NCBI GenBank assembly: GCA_023313575.1
Contig: JAJTTP010000006.1
Location: 2,480,001 to 2,544,000, forward strand
Length of the DNA: 64,000 bases
Direction of reading: 5' to 3'
Source: Eutypella sp. D-1
Lineage: Eukaryota > Ascomycota > Sordariomycetes > Xylariales > Diatrypaceae
The position numbers were made by a program, and so were the translations under genes. Positions 35,031 to 44,697 of this stretch are shown here, piece by piece (the first letter of the stretch is position 1; each line of letters begins with the position of its first letter). The notes beneath the pieces were generated by a model that did not search any database, was not told the DNA's origin, and was given only the letters and a program-made list of their open reading frames with translations.

Positions 35031-35054
35031 GCTTGCTTGCTTGCTTGCTTGCTG
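35031..35054. repeat. (GCTT)n tetranucleotide repeat
   Basis: About five to six GCTT units begin just after AAAAAATGCTTG and end at CTGAACG. A similar GCTT tandem occurs near 58213-58237. Confidence 0.85.
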
Positions 35055-35169
35055 AACGCTTATCGACCATGATATTCTCCGACCGCTCCCGAAACCCCCT
35101 TTTCATCTATTACAAAGACACATATACATTGCACTCCGCACCCATACTCGTACTCACACCCGCACTCGA

Positions 35170-36447
35170 TCAGTCCCCGCTGATCTTGGCGTGGCGGAAG
35201 TACTTCATGCCGATCCAGGCGACGACGACCCAGACCCAGGCCATGATGCAGGTGAGGATGATGAGGGCGGGGTAGTAGCCGTCGATGGGGAGGGTGGGAT
35301 CGTTTTCGAGCTCATTGGGCGCGGACGGGGACGCATGGTAGTAAGGGGCGTCGCCGTCGCTGTCGCCGTCGCCGTCGCCGACGTCCCAGGCCCAGCGCCA
35401 GACGTTCAGGCAGGAGCCCATGCCGACGACGAAGACGAACCAGGTGACGGCGAGCACGACCCAGCCCCACCACTCGGTCTCGCCGTAGTCGTGGTCCTCG
35501 TCGGCGGCCGGCAGCGGGCTCGACACCGCCAGCCCCGTCAGCGATAGCGGTGACTTGGCGTGCTTGATCGAGGTCTGGCGCCGCCGCTGGATGGAGAGCG
35601 AGGATTGGTGGTGATGGTGATGATGATGGTGATGGTGGTGCTCGTAGTGGTGCCGGTGACTTTGGAAGAACGACTCCTGGCTAGAGGATAGAGGCGAGAG
35701 GTGAAGAGGTGACTGTCTGTGGACGGGGATAGAGAGTGCGTCCTCCTCATCGGTAGTCGAGGTGTAGGATATAGTGGGACTCGTGACGGGCGACGGGTCG
35801 AGATCGACGGTGGCGACTGAGGAAGAGGGGCCGGGCAGGTCGGCACGCCTGGCAAAGCCATCCATGGAGGGACGGGGAGTAGCATCGGAGATACCTAGGC
35901 CGCTATAGCGCTCATCGTCGCCGCCGTCGGCGGAGTCCAGAGCGCTTACATCTGGCGACTTCGTGGAGAACTGCTGGATCTCACGGGCGGCGGCGGCGGC
36001 GGCGGCAGCAGCGACGGTGGAGGCGGAGGTGGAGTTGGATGTGGTGTCGATGGCGAGCGGCTTCAAGTCCCGCTTATCACGGGCGGCACCGCGACCGAGG
36101 AGGGCGACTTTCCGCAGGGAACCCTTACGTCTGCGGGTCTTCTGCTGGTATTGCTGCTGGGATAAGGCGGCGGCGAGAGCGCGCTGAGGTTTGCTATTCG
36201 TAGGATCATCGGCGATGTCGCTGGATAAGCGCGACTCCTTGAGATTGGACTTGCTGTTGTTATCGGCAGTGCGCATAAAGGGGAACCGGGAGAGGATGCT
36301 GCCCCCAGAACTACTCTTCCTCCGGGTTAACTCGGGGACCGGAGTGGTGGCGGTGGCGGTTGTTGCGGTGGCGGTATGACGACTGTTAGGCTCGCCTGGC
36401 GGGCTATCGTTTCTTCGGTTTGGTTGATGTGATCGCGGGTCTTCCAT
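35170..36447 (-). CDS. Fungal membrane protein with two C-terminal TM segments, unknown function
   Basis: A single exon of 425 aa that I do not recognise by name. The first ~310 residues are low complexity: TATA repeats, Ser/Arg-rich segments, an Ala run from a GCC/GCG tract (about 36025-35985) and a long poly-His run (12 of 12 His near 35600-35645). The conserved part is C-terminal: ETEWWGWVVLAVTWFVFVVG begins TM1 (about residues 326-348), then GMGSCLNVWRWAWD. A variable acidic loop of about 35 residues follows, then PTLPIDGYYPALIILTCIMA starts TM2 (about 393-415), ending WIGMKYFRHAKISGD. The strongly conserved-looking aromatic ends with a junk-like N-terminus suggest a real fungal family with a cytosolic disordered tail. 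Codon choice is typical of the neighbouring genes. It is divergent from ZRG17, sharing a 966-bp intergenic region. Function is not inferred. Confidence 0.75.
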   Translation of the reverse strand: MEDPRSHQPNRRNDSPPGEPNSRHTATATTATATTPVPELTRRKSSSGGSILSRFPFMRTADNNSKSNLKESRLSSDIADDPTNSKPQRALAAALSQQQYQQKTRRRKGSLRKVALLGRGAARDKRDLKPLAIDTTSNSTSASTVAAAAAAAAAREIQQFSTKSPDVSALDSADGGDDERYSGLGISDATPRPSMDGFARRADLPGPSSSVATVDLDPSPVTSPTISYTSTTDEEDALSIPVHRQSPLHLSPLSSSQESFFQSHRHHYEHHHHHHHHHHHQSSLSIQRRRQTSIKHAKSPLSLTGLAVSSPLPAADEDHDYGETEWWGWVVLAVTWFVFVVGMGSCLNVWRWAWDVGDGDGDSDGDAPYYHASPSAPNELENDPTLPIDGYYPALIILTCIMAWVWVVVAWIGMKYFRHAKISGD

Positions 36448-37413
36448 TACGGTTATATGTGCTAGCTGGCATGCCTGCTGTGTGAGAAGGCGATGGGAAT
36501 TGTTTGTCGAGGGTCATGTTTAAGGGGTACGGGTATAGGCCATTGTCGGAGGTGGGAAAGGAGATAGGCGGGCAGCGGGATAGGGGGATAATAATCTTGG
36601 TTTTTGACAACAAAGACCTCCAAAGTTGTAATCAGAGGTTGATGTGTACACTCTTGAACTGCACCCGAACCTTGGAACCTTGACGTTTCGATGATGCCAC
36701 GGGCCCAGCTGTGGGTAACTACTATTCAAGATACCCTAGAGTAGGTAGGTACCTTGTAGGTACACATTGAAGTGCAATCCAGTATCTCCAGTATCTACCT
36801 TCTCACATATGCGCAAAAGAGGAATTCCATATATAAACCAAATGGGTTTTAGAGTTTCGAATATGTCTTTCTACCTTTACTACTAATAGAGTGCCTAGAT
36901 GAAACCTTGAATTCCTTTCTCCTGTCCTGTCTTGCTGTACTGTCTTGCCCTGTTCGTCACATGCAAATTAATCAATGATTACAAGTCGGGTGTGTCCATT
37001 TCCAGTAAGAAACGATCCAGAAATGTAGATAGTATCTTCTGTGTACTCATACTTTGTAAGATTGATGCTAATGGAAGTCGTAAGTCACCAAACAGGGTAT
37101 AGCGTCAGGAACGGTGTGAAACTCTACTGGACATCAACCACTCAGATTCCGGCTTTCCCTTCGCTGTAAGTACCGAATACAGACCAATCCACCGACCCGA
37201 CCCGTTCCACACGTTTAACACGTTCACGTCCCCAATTACATGCCCTCGTACTCCGTACATACCCAGCATACCCATAACCCGTATCTACATACCTATACCT
37301 AAGTACTCTATATACGTATCGTTCTTTGTCTGCATGCGGTCTTTATAGCTACGTTACCTAACTTGATCTTATCATCATTTATCTCTTTTTTCAAGGGGGG
37401 CCTGCCCATCCCC
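36448..37413. promoter_or_regulatory. Divergent promoter region between the two-TM protein gene and ZRG17
   Basis: The 966-bp gap separates two start codons pointing away from each other, so it must hold both promoters. TAGGTAGGTACC-type motifs occur at 36737-36765. No zinc-responsive element or other defined site is recognisable. The ZRG17 frame is open for 17 codons upstream of its first ATG, but without a start codon. Confidence 0.5.
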
Positions 37414-39111
37414 ATGGCTCCTCCCCCAGCCAACGACAGTCCACCACCGATCTCCATCACGCCCGCCATCTGCACCCCGGACGAGCAAGAGATAGACGGA
37501 GACGGTGACGGTGACGGCCACGATTACACTAGTAGTATCAATATCAGTATCAGTAGTAACATCCCCCCCCATCTTAATAATACCTCCCAACCATTCCTGC
37601 ACGTATCCGATAACGACGGGTTCCGGTCTCGTAACCGACCACCACCTCTACGTGGAAACGGTCACCAATATCAGAGAAGCTTTGATGAACAGGAGGAGCC
37701 TCTTTACTACGACCCGAATCGCCTCAGTCCCGTCGCCCCGACCTTCCAGCGCACCAGCCCCAACCCGAACCCGAACTTCCTGAGCCCGAATCCACCAGGC
37801 GCCATGGATTCCGACAACGGCTCTCCCGTCGACGGGTCCAATGCCAATGCCAATAACAATAACAATGCCAGCACGGCGCCGAATCCCTTCAATTTCCAGA
37901 CGCAGGTCATATCCACCGGCCCCGTGAAACCCAACGTCGGCCAACGCCGCGGTCACAAATACAAGCACTCGAGCATCAGCGCCCAGCATCAAATCTTCCA
38001 GGAGCCACCTCCGCGCCCTCCGCTGGCGCTACCCCGCGACCTGCCCATCCCCACCGTCAAGGAGGCGTGGCGGTCCATGTCCACCGACCAGCGGCGGCGG
38101 CTCTACTGGTGCTTCGGCCACCTGCTGGTCGCCACGTCGGTGATGCTGTCGTCGCACGGGTCGCTGGCCATGACGGCGCTCTCGCACCTGATCTTCTTCG
38201 ACGTCGGCTCTGCCCTCGTCTGCGTCGTCGTCGAGGTCCTCTGCAACTTCGAGGTCTGGAAGCGGAGCAGCATCCGCCACCCCTTCGGGCTCGAGCGCGC
38301 CGAGGTCCTCGCCGGCTTCGCCATGAGCATCTTCCTCATCTTCGGCGGCTTCGACCTCGTCAGCCACACCGTCAAGCACCTGCTCGAGGACGTCGGCGGC
38401 CACGCCTCCCACCACCCGGACCCCCACGCCCCTGAGCCCGGCGCCGACTCTGCCCGCGTCGCCCCCGGCAGCGTCGATACCGCCAGCCTTGCCGCCATCC
38501 TCGCCACCCTCGTCAGCGCCTACGGCCTGCGCAACCACGCCCGCATCAGCAAGATCATGCGCGTCAGCTACCTCGCCAGTCTACCCAGCATCCTCTCCAA
38601 CCCCTTCCACTTCCTGACCCTCTCCACCTCCTTCCTCATGGTCATGCTACCCCTGCTCTCCATCCCCATCACCATGGTTCTCGACAGCACCGTCTGCGCC
38701 CTGGTGGCCGTAGCCATGTTCGGCCTGGGGCTACGCCTCGCCATCGCGCAGGGCCTGATGCTGATCATGAGCTACGGCGGACGACCGGGGTCGGCGGGAT
38801 CGAGCATCGGTATCAGTGGCGGCAAGGACAAGAACGACGACGTGGGTGTGGCCGACGTGCTGCGGGAGATCGAGTCGGAACCCAGCGTGGAGCGCGTCGA
38901 CGAGGCGCAGTTCTGGCAGGTCCACTACGGCCTCTGCATGGCGAACCTCAAGCTCTCCGTTGCCCGGGGCTGCGATGACGCCGCCCTCAGCCGCCTCCGC
39001 GCCCGTGTCTCCAGCCTCGTCCAGAACCGCCTCGGCGAGGGTTACGGTCGCGGCGGCAGTCTCCGCTGGGAGGTCAGTCTGCAGATGGCCACGTCGGGGA
39101 GGACGTTGTGA
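37414..39111 (+). CDS. ZRG17: Zrg17-type cation diffusion facilitator (ER zinc transporter subunit)
   Basis: Member of the CDF (cation efflux) family closest to Zrg17, which in yeast forms a heteromer with Msc2 to bring zinc into the ER. A single exon of 565 aa; the ATG at 37414 is the first in frame. Residues 1-215 are disordered (Pro/Asn-rich, DGDGDGHD, Asn repeats). The TM region runs from about 225 to 460: LYWCFGHLLVATSVML (TM1), ALSHLIFFDVGSALV (TM2), HPFGLERAEVLAGFAM before TM3 (the FG..R.E element typical of CDFs), FLIFGGFDLVSHTVKHLLE, a His-rich loop, ASLAAILATLVSAYG, YLASLPSILSNPFHFL and a final hydrophobic pair. The C-terminal ferredoxin-like domain contains FWQVHYGLCMANLKLSVARG. 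Neither canonical HxxxD zinc site is intact: TM2 keeps the Asp, and TM5 has SILSNPFH. This fits a partner subunit rather than an autonomous transporter. Confidence 0.85.
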   Translation: MAPPPANDSPPPISITPAICTPDEQEIDGDGDGDGHDYTSSINISISSNIPPHLNNTSQPFLHVSDNDGFRSRNRPPPLRGNGHQYQRSFDEQEEPLYYDPNRLSPVAPTFQRTSPNPNPNFLSPNPPGAMDSDNGSPVDGSNANANNNNNASTAPNPFNFQTQVISTGPVKPNVGQRRGHKYKHSSISAQHQIFQEPPPRPPLALPRDLPIPTVKEAWRSMSTDQRRRLYWCFGHLLVATSVMLSSHGSLAMTALSHLIFFDVGSALVCVVVEVLCNFEVWKRSSIRHPFGLERAEVLAGFAMSIFLIFGGFDLVSHTVKHLLEDVGGHASHHPDPHAPEPGADSARVAPGSVDTASLAAILATLVSAYGLRNHARISKIMRVSYLASLPSILSNPFHFLTLSTSFLMVMLPLLSIPITMVLDSTVCALVAVAMFGLGLRLAIAQGLMLIMSYGGRPGSAGSSIGISGGKDKNDDVGVADVLREIESEPSVERVDEAQFWQVHYGLCMANLKLSVARGCDDAALSRLRARVSSLVQNRLGEGYGRGGSLRWEVSLQMATSGRTL

Positions 39112-41934
39112 GGTCTTTCTTTCTTTCTTTCTTTTTTTTGGGGGGGGGGGGGATAAAATCTGGCTGGGGTTCAGGCATGCCGGATGGTTTCTGTCCTATT
39201 ACTTTGCATGCATTCACAGGAAAAATAAAATTTAAAAGAGAGATCTTCCTCATATATATCTGCATATCTAAGCGGGCGAAGACGGAGAAGCGGGATTGCC
39301 GGTCTATGCCATGCCATGTCATGTCGTTCCGTCGTCGCTTTTCGCGCGGACTGACAATGTGCGCGCACTTTGCACGTCGCGAACGCTTCACGGTCGGGTA
39401 CGTATAACATGCCACGTCCATGGCCGGGAGGGGGAGGAAGGTCTCGCTCGTATCTTGTATATAGTCCATTGGAAACCTGTACATAAACAAAATCAAATGA
39501 ACCAATAAACAGTAAAAAGAGGTAGATCGACTACCTCTTCATCTGCCCGGTGAAGAACTTTCGGGGTGAGACTTTGCTCTCTTTATACTAGTGACCACCC
39601 AGGTAACCGCATAGGTAACCAGCGTCGGCTACTTATAAGACTTTGTTACCCCCTTTCCGTTCTACAGTGGCTACTGGCATTCACACCCACACTCCTATGC
39701 TGGTTGTTCCTGGATATATACTTACTGGTAGGTAGGCGTAAGCGCGGGTGCGGGTATACTCGAGTAGAGAACCTTGAGGACCTCCCCTCCCCCCGCCCCC
39801 GGTCATTCACCCCCTTCTCCTACCGCTGCTCCGCCCTGTGCCCTCAGGTTAACTACCTTGTCGTCGCGTCGCCGGACCCCTGACTTGCCCAAGAGAAAAG
39901 CAGTACAAATACCGAAACACACCGACGATGTCGTGTGTTGGTCATTAGAGCAGTGTTGTAGAGGTAGAAGGGACTGGGAGATATGTATCCGCTCGCCTTT
40001 CTTCGTGATGGCCCCCGCTCTCTCCCCACCCCCTCTCCCCGCGCGCTTCCTTTTATTTAGTAGCTTTAACACATCGTGAGTTTGGTTTGTAGTATTTATC
40101 CTCTTCTTCTTGTTCCGTTGTTGCTATTCCTTCCAAATTTATACGATTACTATTAGCATTGCTATAATGGTGGAGCACACACCTATATAGCTTCATGGCA
40201 CAATTATACGTTATTGCTATCCACGCATGCACAGGGACCCGTAAACGATTGCCAGTTACTATGCAGGCGCTGGAGATGGTTGTCATGGACCCCTTATATG
40301 GAGGCCCATTATAACATACCTTATCTTCTTAAGATTTGGATAAAGCTATTCCCAGGCGCAATTGCAGTGCAGGGCCTAGGCGGCAAGCCTACGTCACCTC
40401 ACAATTACCACGAAAATCATCCGAAGCCTTTCAAGCCTCGAACGGACCCCCTGAGGGGAGATACTGAGCTTCATCTTCCGTTCTGGAACCTTCTCCGGCG
40501 GAAAGACAACCACTTATAATCGTCAAATCATTCTAACGTAGCCGAGGGCGGCCACCTTGGTTTTCCTTAGTAGCAACCACCAGCCGGTCCGTAAATACGT
40601 ATATAGGAAGGTTGGTAAGCTCCCGCCGAAGCTCAGCGACTCGTGTCACCTCGAGCAGATCAAAAGGGCAGAGTCTGATGAGCCGGTGATCATACTTCCG
40701 CCATCAGACTCGGACGTGGACGCGCATGACCTTTATTATACCGACCCGCTGTCACCGGAGCCCTGAGAGGCTCTACGAGGCCGGCATCCACGGGGCCGGC
40801 TACATCTCTACGAAACGCATGCAAGGTTCATCTGGCAATAGGTGGGGTGGGTGCACTGGAAGATAGCGGACGGGGTATACATGCCTAGCAACATTGGAAA
40901 TTGATATAACAGTGTTAAATCGGAATAACAAGTAAGTAAATATGTATATAATCATCACCTTGCGCGCATATCCCTAAGTATTTACCTGATTATTCGAATC
41001 CCGAGGTCGATAGGTACTGCGATAAGACAGTAGGCATGCAGTGCGAATTGTAGTAATGATCATACATGTATAGATGTAAAATCACCGCTTAGCATGCCTT
41101 CTACGGGACACCCTCGAACTGTTTTGCTCCTATAGCGAAAGCAGTCAGCCCATCGGCTCCTGGTCGACCCGTCTCCAGCTGCGTTGCAGACAGGCGGGCG
41201 CAGGGTGGCTTATGGTACCCAAAAACAGACGAGTCATCCCCGCCTACTGGAAGGCGTACTGCGACAGTACCACGTAATGGCGCTGCCTCTTCCTGCCAAC
41301 GATACAGCCATATCAATATAGCCAATGTTCGGCAGTGGTATGATGGACCTGAGTGAAGGCTTCTTAGTGTCTTCCGTTAGGACGAATGCACTAGCTGCCC
41401 TTGATTTTTGCCTAGGGGCGGTTGGGGACATGTGAAGCGTTTTGAGAGGCAAACAATTACCACGAAAAACTCGAAAACCGAGTAAGCAGGACGGAAACCT
41501 GTCTAGTCAGCGATCCAGCACTTGGTATAATCTTAACGAAAGCAGTTATTCCAATTACGGTGTTATCTGCTGTACGTAGTGTGATGTAAGCTGTGACATA
41601 ATTGTAACGGGCAAGGAACACTATAACAAGCGAAGTGAAGACTCACTGAACGATGACGGCAGTGGGGAGATCAGGTGGCCAAGTCCTGGGTCGTTGGGAG
41701 GAGGATCAGTCCTTCGCAAGCTGGCTGTCGTGAGCAATTGAATTGATGGATTTGACTCGACCGTGACCAGTCGAGCCTGGGGTATGGCGAATTTCCACCG
41801 AATTCCAATGTAGTAGATCGCCGTATGCGTCGCGAGAGATCCTTGATCGCGTTGTCAAAGAGGGCGATGAAAGGTCTCGAACCGGTGGTTTTATCGATGG
41901 AAGATATAAACGAACCGGGGAATCTACCATTTAG
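39112..41934. other. Intergenic downstream of ZRG17
   Basis: No firm gene. A CTTT/T/G13 low-complexity block follows the ZRG17 stop. Two plus-strand frames are mildly protein-like. One is 40214-40519, containing GLGGKPTSPHNYHENHPKPF. The other is 40557-40766, containing KVGKLPPKLSDSCHLEQIKR and ending DPLSPEP; a CTAAC branch and CCTTAG acceptor lie just before it. They could be exons of a small or decayed gene, but I find no good donor joining them and no family. ACAATTACCACGAAAA occurs at both about 40400 and 41451, hinting at a dispersed element. Confidence 0.35.
39117..39152. repeat. CTTT tandem followed by T8 and G13 homopolymers
   Basis: It lies immediately 3' of the ZRG17 stop: CTTT units, then a T run, then thirteen G (39140-39152). 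It is probably in the 3' UTR. Confidence 0.8.
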
Positions 41935-42708
41935 CTAAAGTGACGCGCTCCCTTTTTTTCGAGAGGGGGTTGTCAGGACCCAATCTTGACAAGAAGGAAT
42001 AAGCTTCTCTTTGTTAAAGAGAGCCACCCAATCCGCTTCGATGTCCTCCATTAAAGGAGCACGCCAGATCTCTGCATCGATACCGCATAGGACGTGATCC
42101 AGTTCACTGTACACTGGATGCGCCTGGCCGTAAGAGGGGCGAGCGTCGGCGAGGCGTCGCCGAGCCTCCGGGATCGACATGGGCTGACCTGTAACGAGCA
42201 CGGACTACAGATTCTGATTATCCCGGCTGTGAGTGTGGGAACTGCCGCGGGGCGGCTGGGAGTCACGAGGGGCGTCCGCGGGGCCTCGACCGAAACGGTC
42301 GGCCAACCGTCGGAGTCGGTCACCAGACGAAACAGCTGCGTCCACGTTGGAGCGGGCGTAGCCCATGAGGGAGGTCTGGTGCTTAGGAGTAAGAGCTTTT
42401 AGGATGTCGCGGGCCATGTTTTCCACGTCTTCCGTGAGGAACTTTCCTGTACAGAAATAGGCGTCGTTGCCCAGTTTATCGGATAGCAGTTCGATGATGG
42501 CCGCGTCCCGCAGGAAACGGTCGTAATGGTAACGACGCTGAATGTACTTTGAAGGCTCCGAATCCCGTCCATTACCATTGCCAGGGGCGGCGGTTGGTCC
42601 GCGGTTCCCATCGCGGGCGTCTCCTTGGAAATTGTGGACCGGGTTGGCCCTGGCGGCGCTGCTTTCCGCCATACTGTAGGGCGGGGTGTCCTGGGGTGGA
42701 AAATACAC
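41935..42708 (-). pseudogene. Unrecognised reading frame split by one in-frame stop; possible pseudogene or two-exon gene
   Basis: The minus frame 42708-42205 (protein-like from MAESSAARANPVHNFQGDAR, with helical segments such as YDRFLRDAAIIELLSDKLG and MARDILKALTPKHQ) ends in a TAG at 42207-42205. The frame below (42201-41935, with IPEARRRLADARPSYGQ and LDHVLCGIDAEIWRAPLMED) is in the same phase, so one stop interrupts about 258 codons. A perfect 24-bp direct repeat covers that stop and also lies just upstream of the first segment. On the minus strand each copy ends CTCGTTACAG, an intron-acceptor-like string. Options: a pseudogene with a nonsense change, a gene whose donor I cannot see, or a non-coding element. 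The proteins match no family I know. The region above 42751 is repetitive. Confidence 0.35.
42189..42212. repeat. 24-bp direct repeat, copy 1
   Basis: It starts CTGTAACGAG and ends GGACTACAGAT, identical over 24 bp to 42727-42750. The first and last 5 bp of its 22-bp core are inverted (CTGTA / TACAG). Confidence 0.9.
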
Positions 42709-42726
42709 TGGCTGGGACAGGGGTGG

Positions 42727-42750
42727 CTGTAACGAGCACGGACTACAGAT
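42727..42750. repeat. 24-bp direct repeat, copy 2
   Basis: Perfect second copy of 42189-42212, 538 bp away in the same orientation. Flanking bases are not similar beyond the repeat. Confidence 0.9.
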
Positions 42751-43032
42751 ACGTGCGAGAATGAAGCAAATGACCTTTTATTCTAAGCTACGGTCACTAT
42801 TCTGACGCTGCAGTGCCGGTGAGTAAACAACCGTCCGCAAGTCAGGGGTGGATTCAGTGAGTTAGAGCCAGATGTGCTGTTGTTGATGATATAGAAGGGA
42901 GGAAGGATAGGGAACCGTTTAGTGGATATAGCGGCAATATAAGTGAGACCATAGGACCTGACAATAATACAACTTAGAATCAGGGTAAGCACAAGCAATC
43001 TACCTCTGTAAAGATCTGGCACTGCTTATGAT

Positions 43033-43480
43033 GTTGGCCGAAGCGATTATTATAATTCCGTTGTCTCGAGCCGCAGAAACATATGTTGGCTGGCACACAT
43101 TACTACAAAAGACTTGAAATCCGAATAAGCATGAATGCAATCCATCGAATTGTTGAACTAATGCCGTTTATCATCTTAGTCGGGGCGATTATTCTAATTC
43201 TCTTCTTTATGGGACATGGGAAGTGCACTGTCTGGATGTCCCGGTGTGCTGTCCGAATGTCCCGGTACGTTGTTCGAATGTCCCGGTCTCTGCCTTGGAC
43301 AGTTGGTGGATTTAACCATCGCATCGGAAATCCGAATAAACATGAATACATACTGTCGAATTATTATCCTAACGCTGTTATCACCTTAGCCGAGGCGATT
43401 ATCCTGATTATCATTTCTTACGAGATATAGTCAGTACAGTCTTATTGTCCCGGCCTTTGCCTCAGATAGTGGATAGTGGA
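43033..43480. repeat. Diverged ~210-bp tandem repeat, two long copies plus a fragment
   Basis: The block starting GAAATCCGAATAAGCATGAA at 43116 recurs from 43327 (GAAATCCGAATAAACATGAA), an offset of 211 bp. Both continue through a TTAG(T/C)CG(G/A)GGCGATTAT element (43178 and 43386) and end with TGTCCCGG(T/C)CT(C/T)TGCC (43279 and about 43447). A third trace of the GCGATTATTATAATTCC element lies at 43033-43059. Many differences are C/T or G/A transitions. The tail offset is shorter (about 168 bp), so the second copy has lost about 40 bp, the size of two 21-bp subunits. Confidence 0.75.
43230..43292. repeat. 21-bp tandem repeat, three units
   Basis: Units at 43230-43250, 43251-43271 and 43272-43292 share the core G(T/A)ATGTCCCGGT. 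In the overlapping open frame they would encode a heptad repeat of the type VxMSRxx, but there is no other sign of coding. Confidence 0.85.
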
Positions 43481-44689
43481 TGTATGACTTTGACTATCGC
43501 AGCGTATGCGGAGACTCAGACCATGAACAAGCGAAACTCAAAGTTAGGCATCAGCTCTAAAACAAGTCAGACTAGAAAGATGAATGTAATACCAAGCAGA
43601 AGGGGATGGAGGATGGTTGGGAGGGGGGGGTTAGAGAGATAAACATCCCCAAGATGGAAATATGAGTAAACAGTGATACACGCTAGTTATCCGTCAAACC
43701 GATGCTTGCTACTCGCCTTGACCGAAGTGGTTACTCCAACTTGCTTGCTTACTTACATAGGTTTACTCAAAGCCAGTGCAGGAAAATCGGCAAGTCAGGT
43801 AGGTGGCATCTAACTTGTATATGAAAGTGCCAGGATCCCTGGGGTCAAGTCCACAGCTACCGGTAAGGGAGCAGGCGTGGAAGATCGATAGGTTGCGGAT
43901 TGGGTTATGAGCCCAGATACAATAAATGCATCCCTACCGAATGTCACGATTATTCTTTTCTACCTAGCTAGTTATAGATCGTTCACTTCATTTCGAGTTA
44001 GATGATCGGAAGCCACAACCTAAGGTTAAATCCGGGAGGCATGCATATTGAGCTGCTCGCTCCTTCTTTTGAATAAAACGACCGTAGTAAGGCGGCCGGC
44101 CTGCACCTTCTTTGTTACGAGCAGGAGTGAATAGGGGTAAAGGGGTAAAAGCTTACTGTGACCCACACCTTATATTCACGTACTTGTATGAAGTGCGCCC
44201 TTATCCGTCCGACCAGCACCGGTGCAATATTACTTCATTTATAAACGAAATGCCAACTTACATAGTATGTATGTGGACGCAACGACAGCGCGTATTCATC
44301 GACTGCGAGAACATGCGATCGGGCATCGACGGGCGCTGATAGTAACGTACACTACTATCGCGGCAGTGGGCAGCGTCGTCGGCATCTATCATGCTGGACC
44401 ACCAGCGATTCGGTTTACTGGTTGACAAAGCGGTACATTGCTAATCCAAGCACAGACCACAGCCACTAACAAAAACCCCACATCGAGTCAGTCAGCTTCG
44501 GGTCCCCAGAATGGCCTCTATAAGTCGCTTCTTACAGTATGACCATGGATCGTAAAACAAACAAGAAAAAAACCCTGAGCCGCCAGTACTGCCGAACTAT
44601 TGACTAGTCAGACTGTCAGACCGACTGTGACTTACCAGGGAAGACCAAGAAACTCCAAAAAAAATTTCCTAAATAAAGAAATGTGACCC

Positions 44690-44694
44690 AAAAA
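44690..44694 (-). terminator. RNA polymerase III terminator of tRNA-Gly
   Basis: A5 on the plus strand gives T5 on the minus strand, three bases beyond the tRNA 3' end. Confidence 0.7.
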
Positions 44695-44697
44695 TTA

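Larger units (their letters stand above)
28601..35169. other. Gene-poor region, 6.6 kb
   Basis: I find no supported gene on either strand. Open frames are all under 170 codons, without recognisable domains, matching splice signals or coding-like composition. Bases 29000-30200 are AT-richer. Bases 30540-30610, 31060-31085 and 32340-32365 contain the recurrent GTAC/TAGG tetranucleotides. Bases 31149-31168 are a C10T6 run. The longest frame, 34200-34706 (+), ends in a poly-G tract and looks random. A non-coding transcript or a gene with many tiny exons cannot be excluded. Confidence 0.4.
42751..44697. other. Intergenic with diverged repeats
   Basis: No gene is supported. Bases 43033-43480 hold diverged tandem copies and a short 21-bp tandem, listed separately. 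A G-rich run (GGGAGGGGGGG) lies at about 43618-43630. The plus frame 43083-43430 is open only because it crosses the 21-bp repeats. Bases 43640-44690 show nothing I can name. Confidence 0.4.

Noticed and set aside
42783..43022. 80-codon minus-strand frame upstream of the split reading frame
   Set aside because: No protein-like pattern beyond one hydrophobic stretch, no in-phase connection to the frame below, and it abuts the repetitive block.
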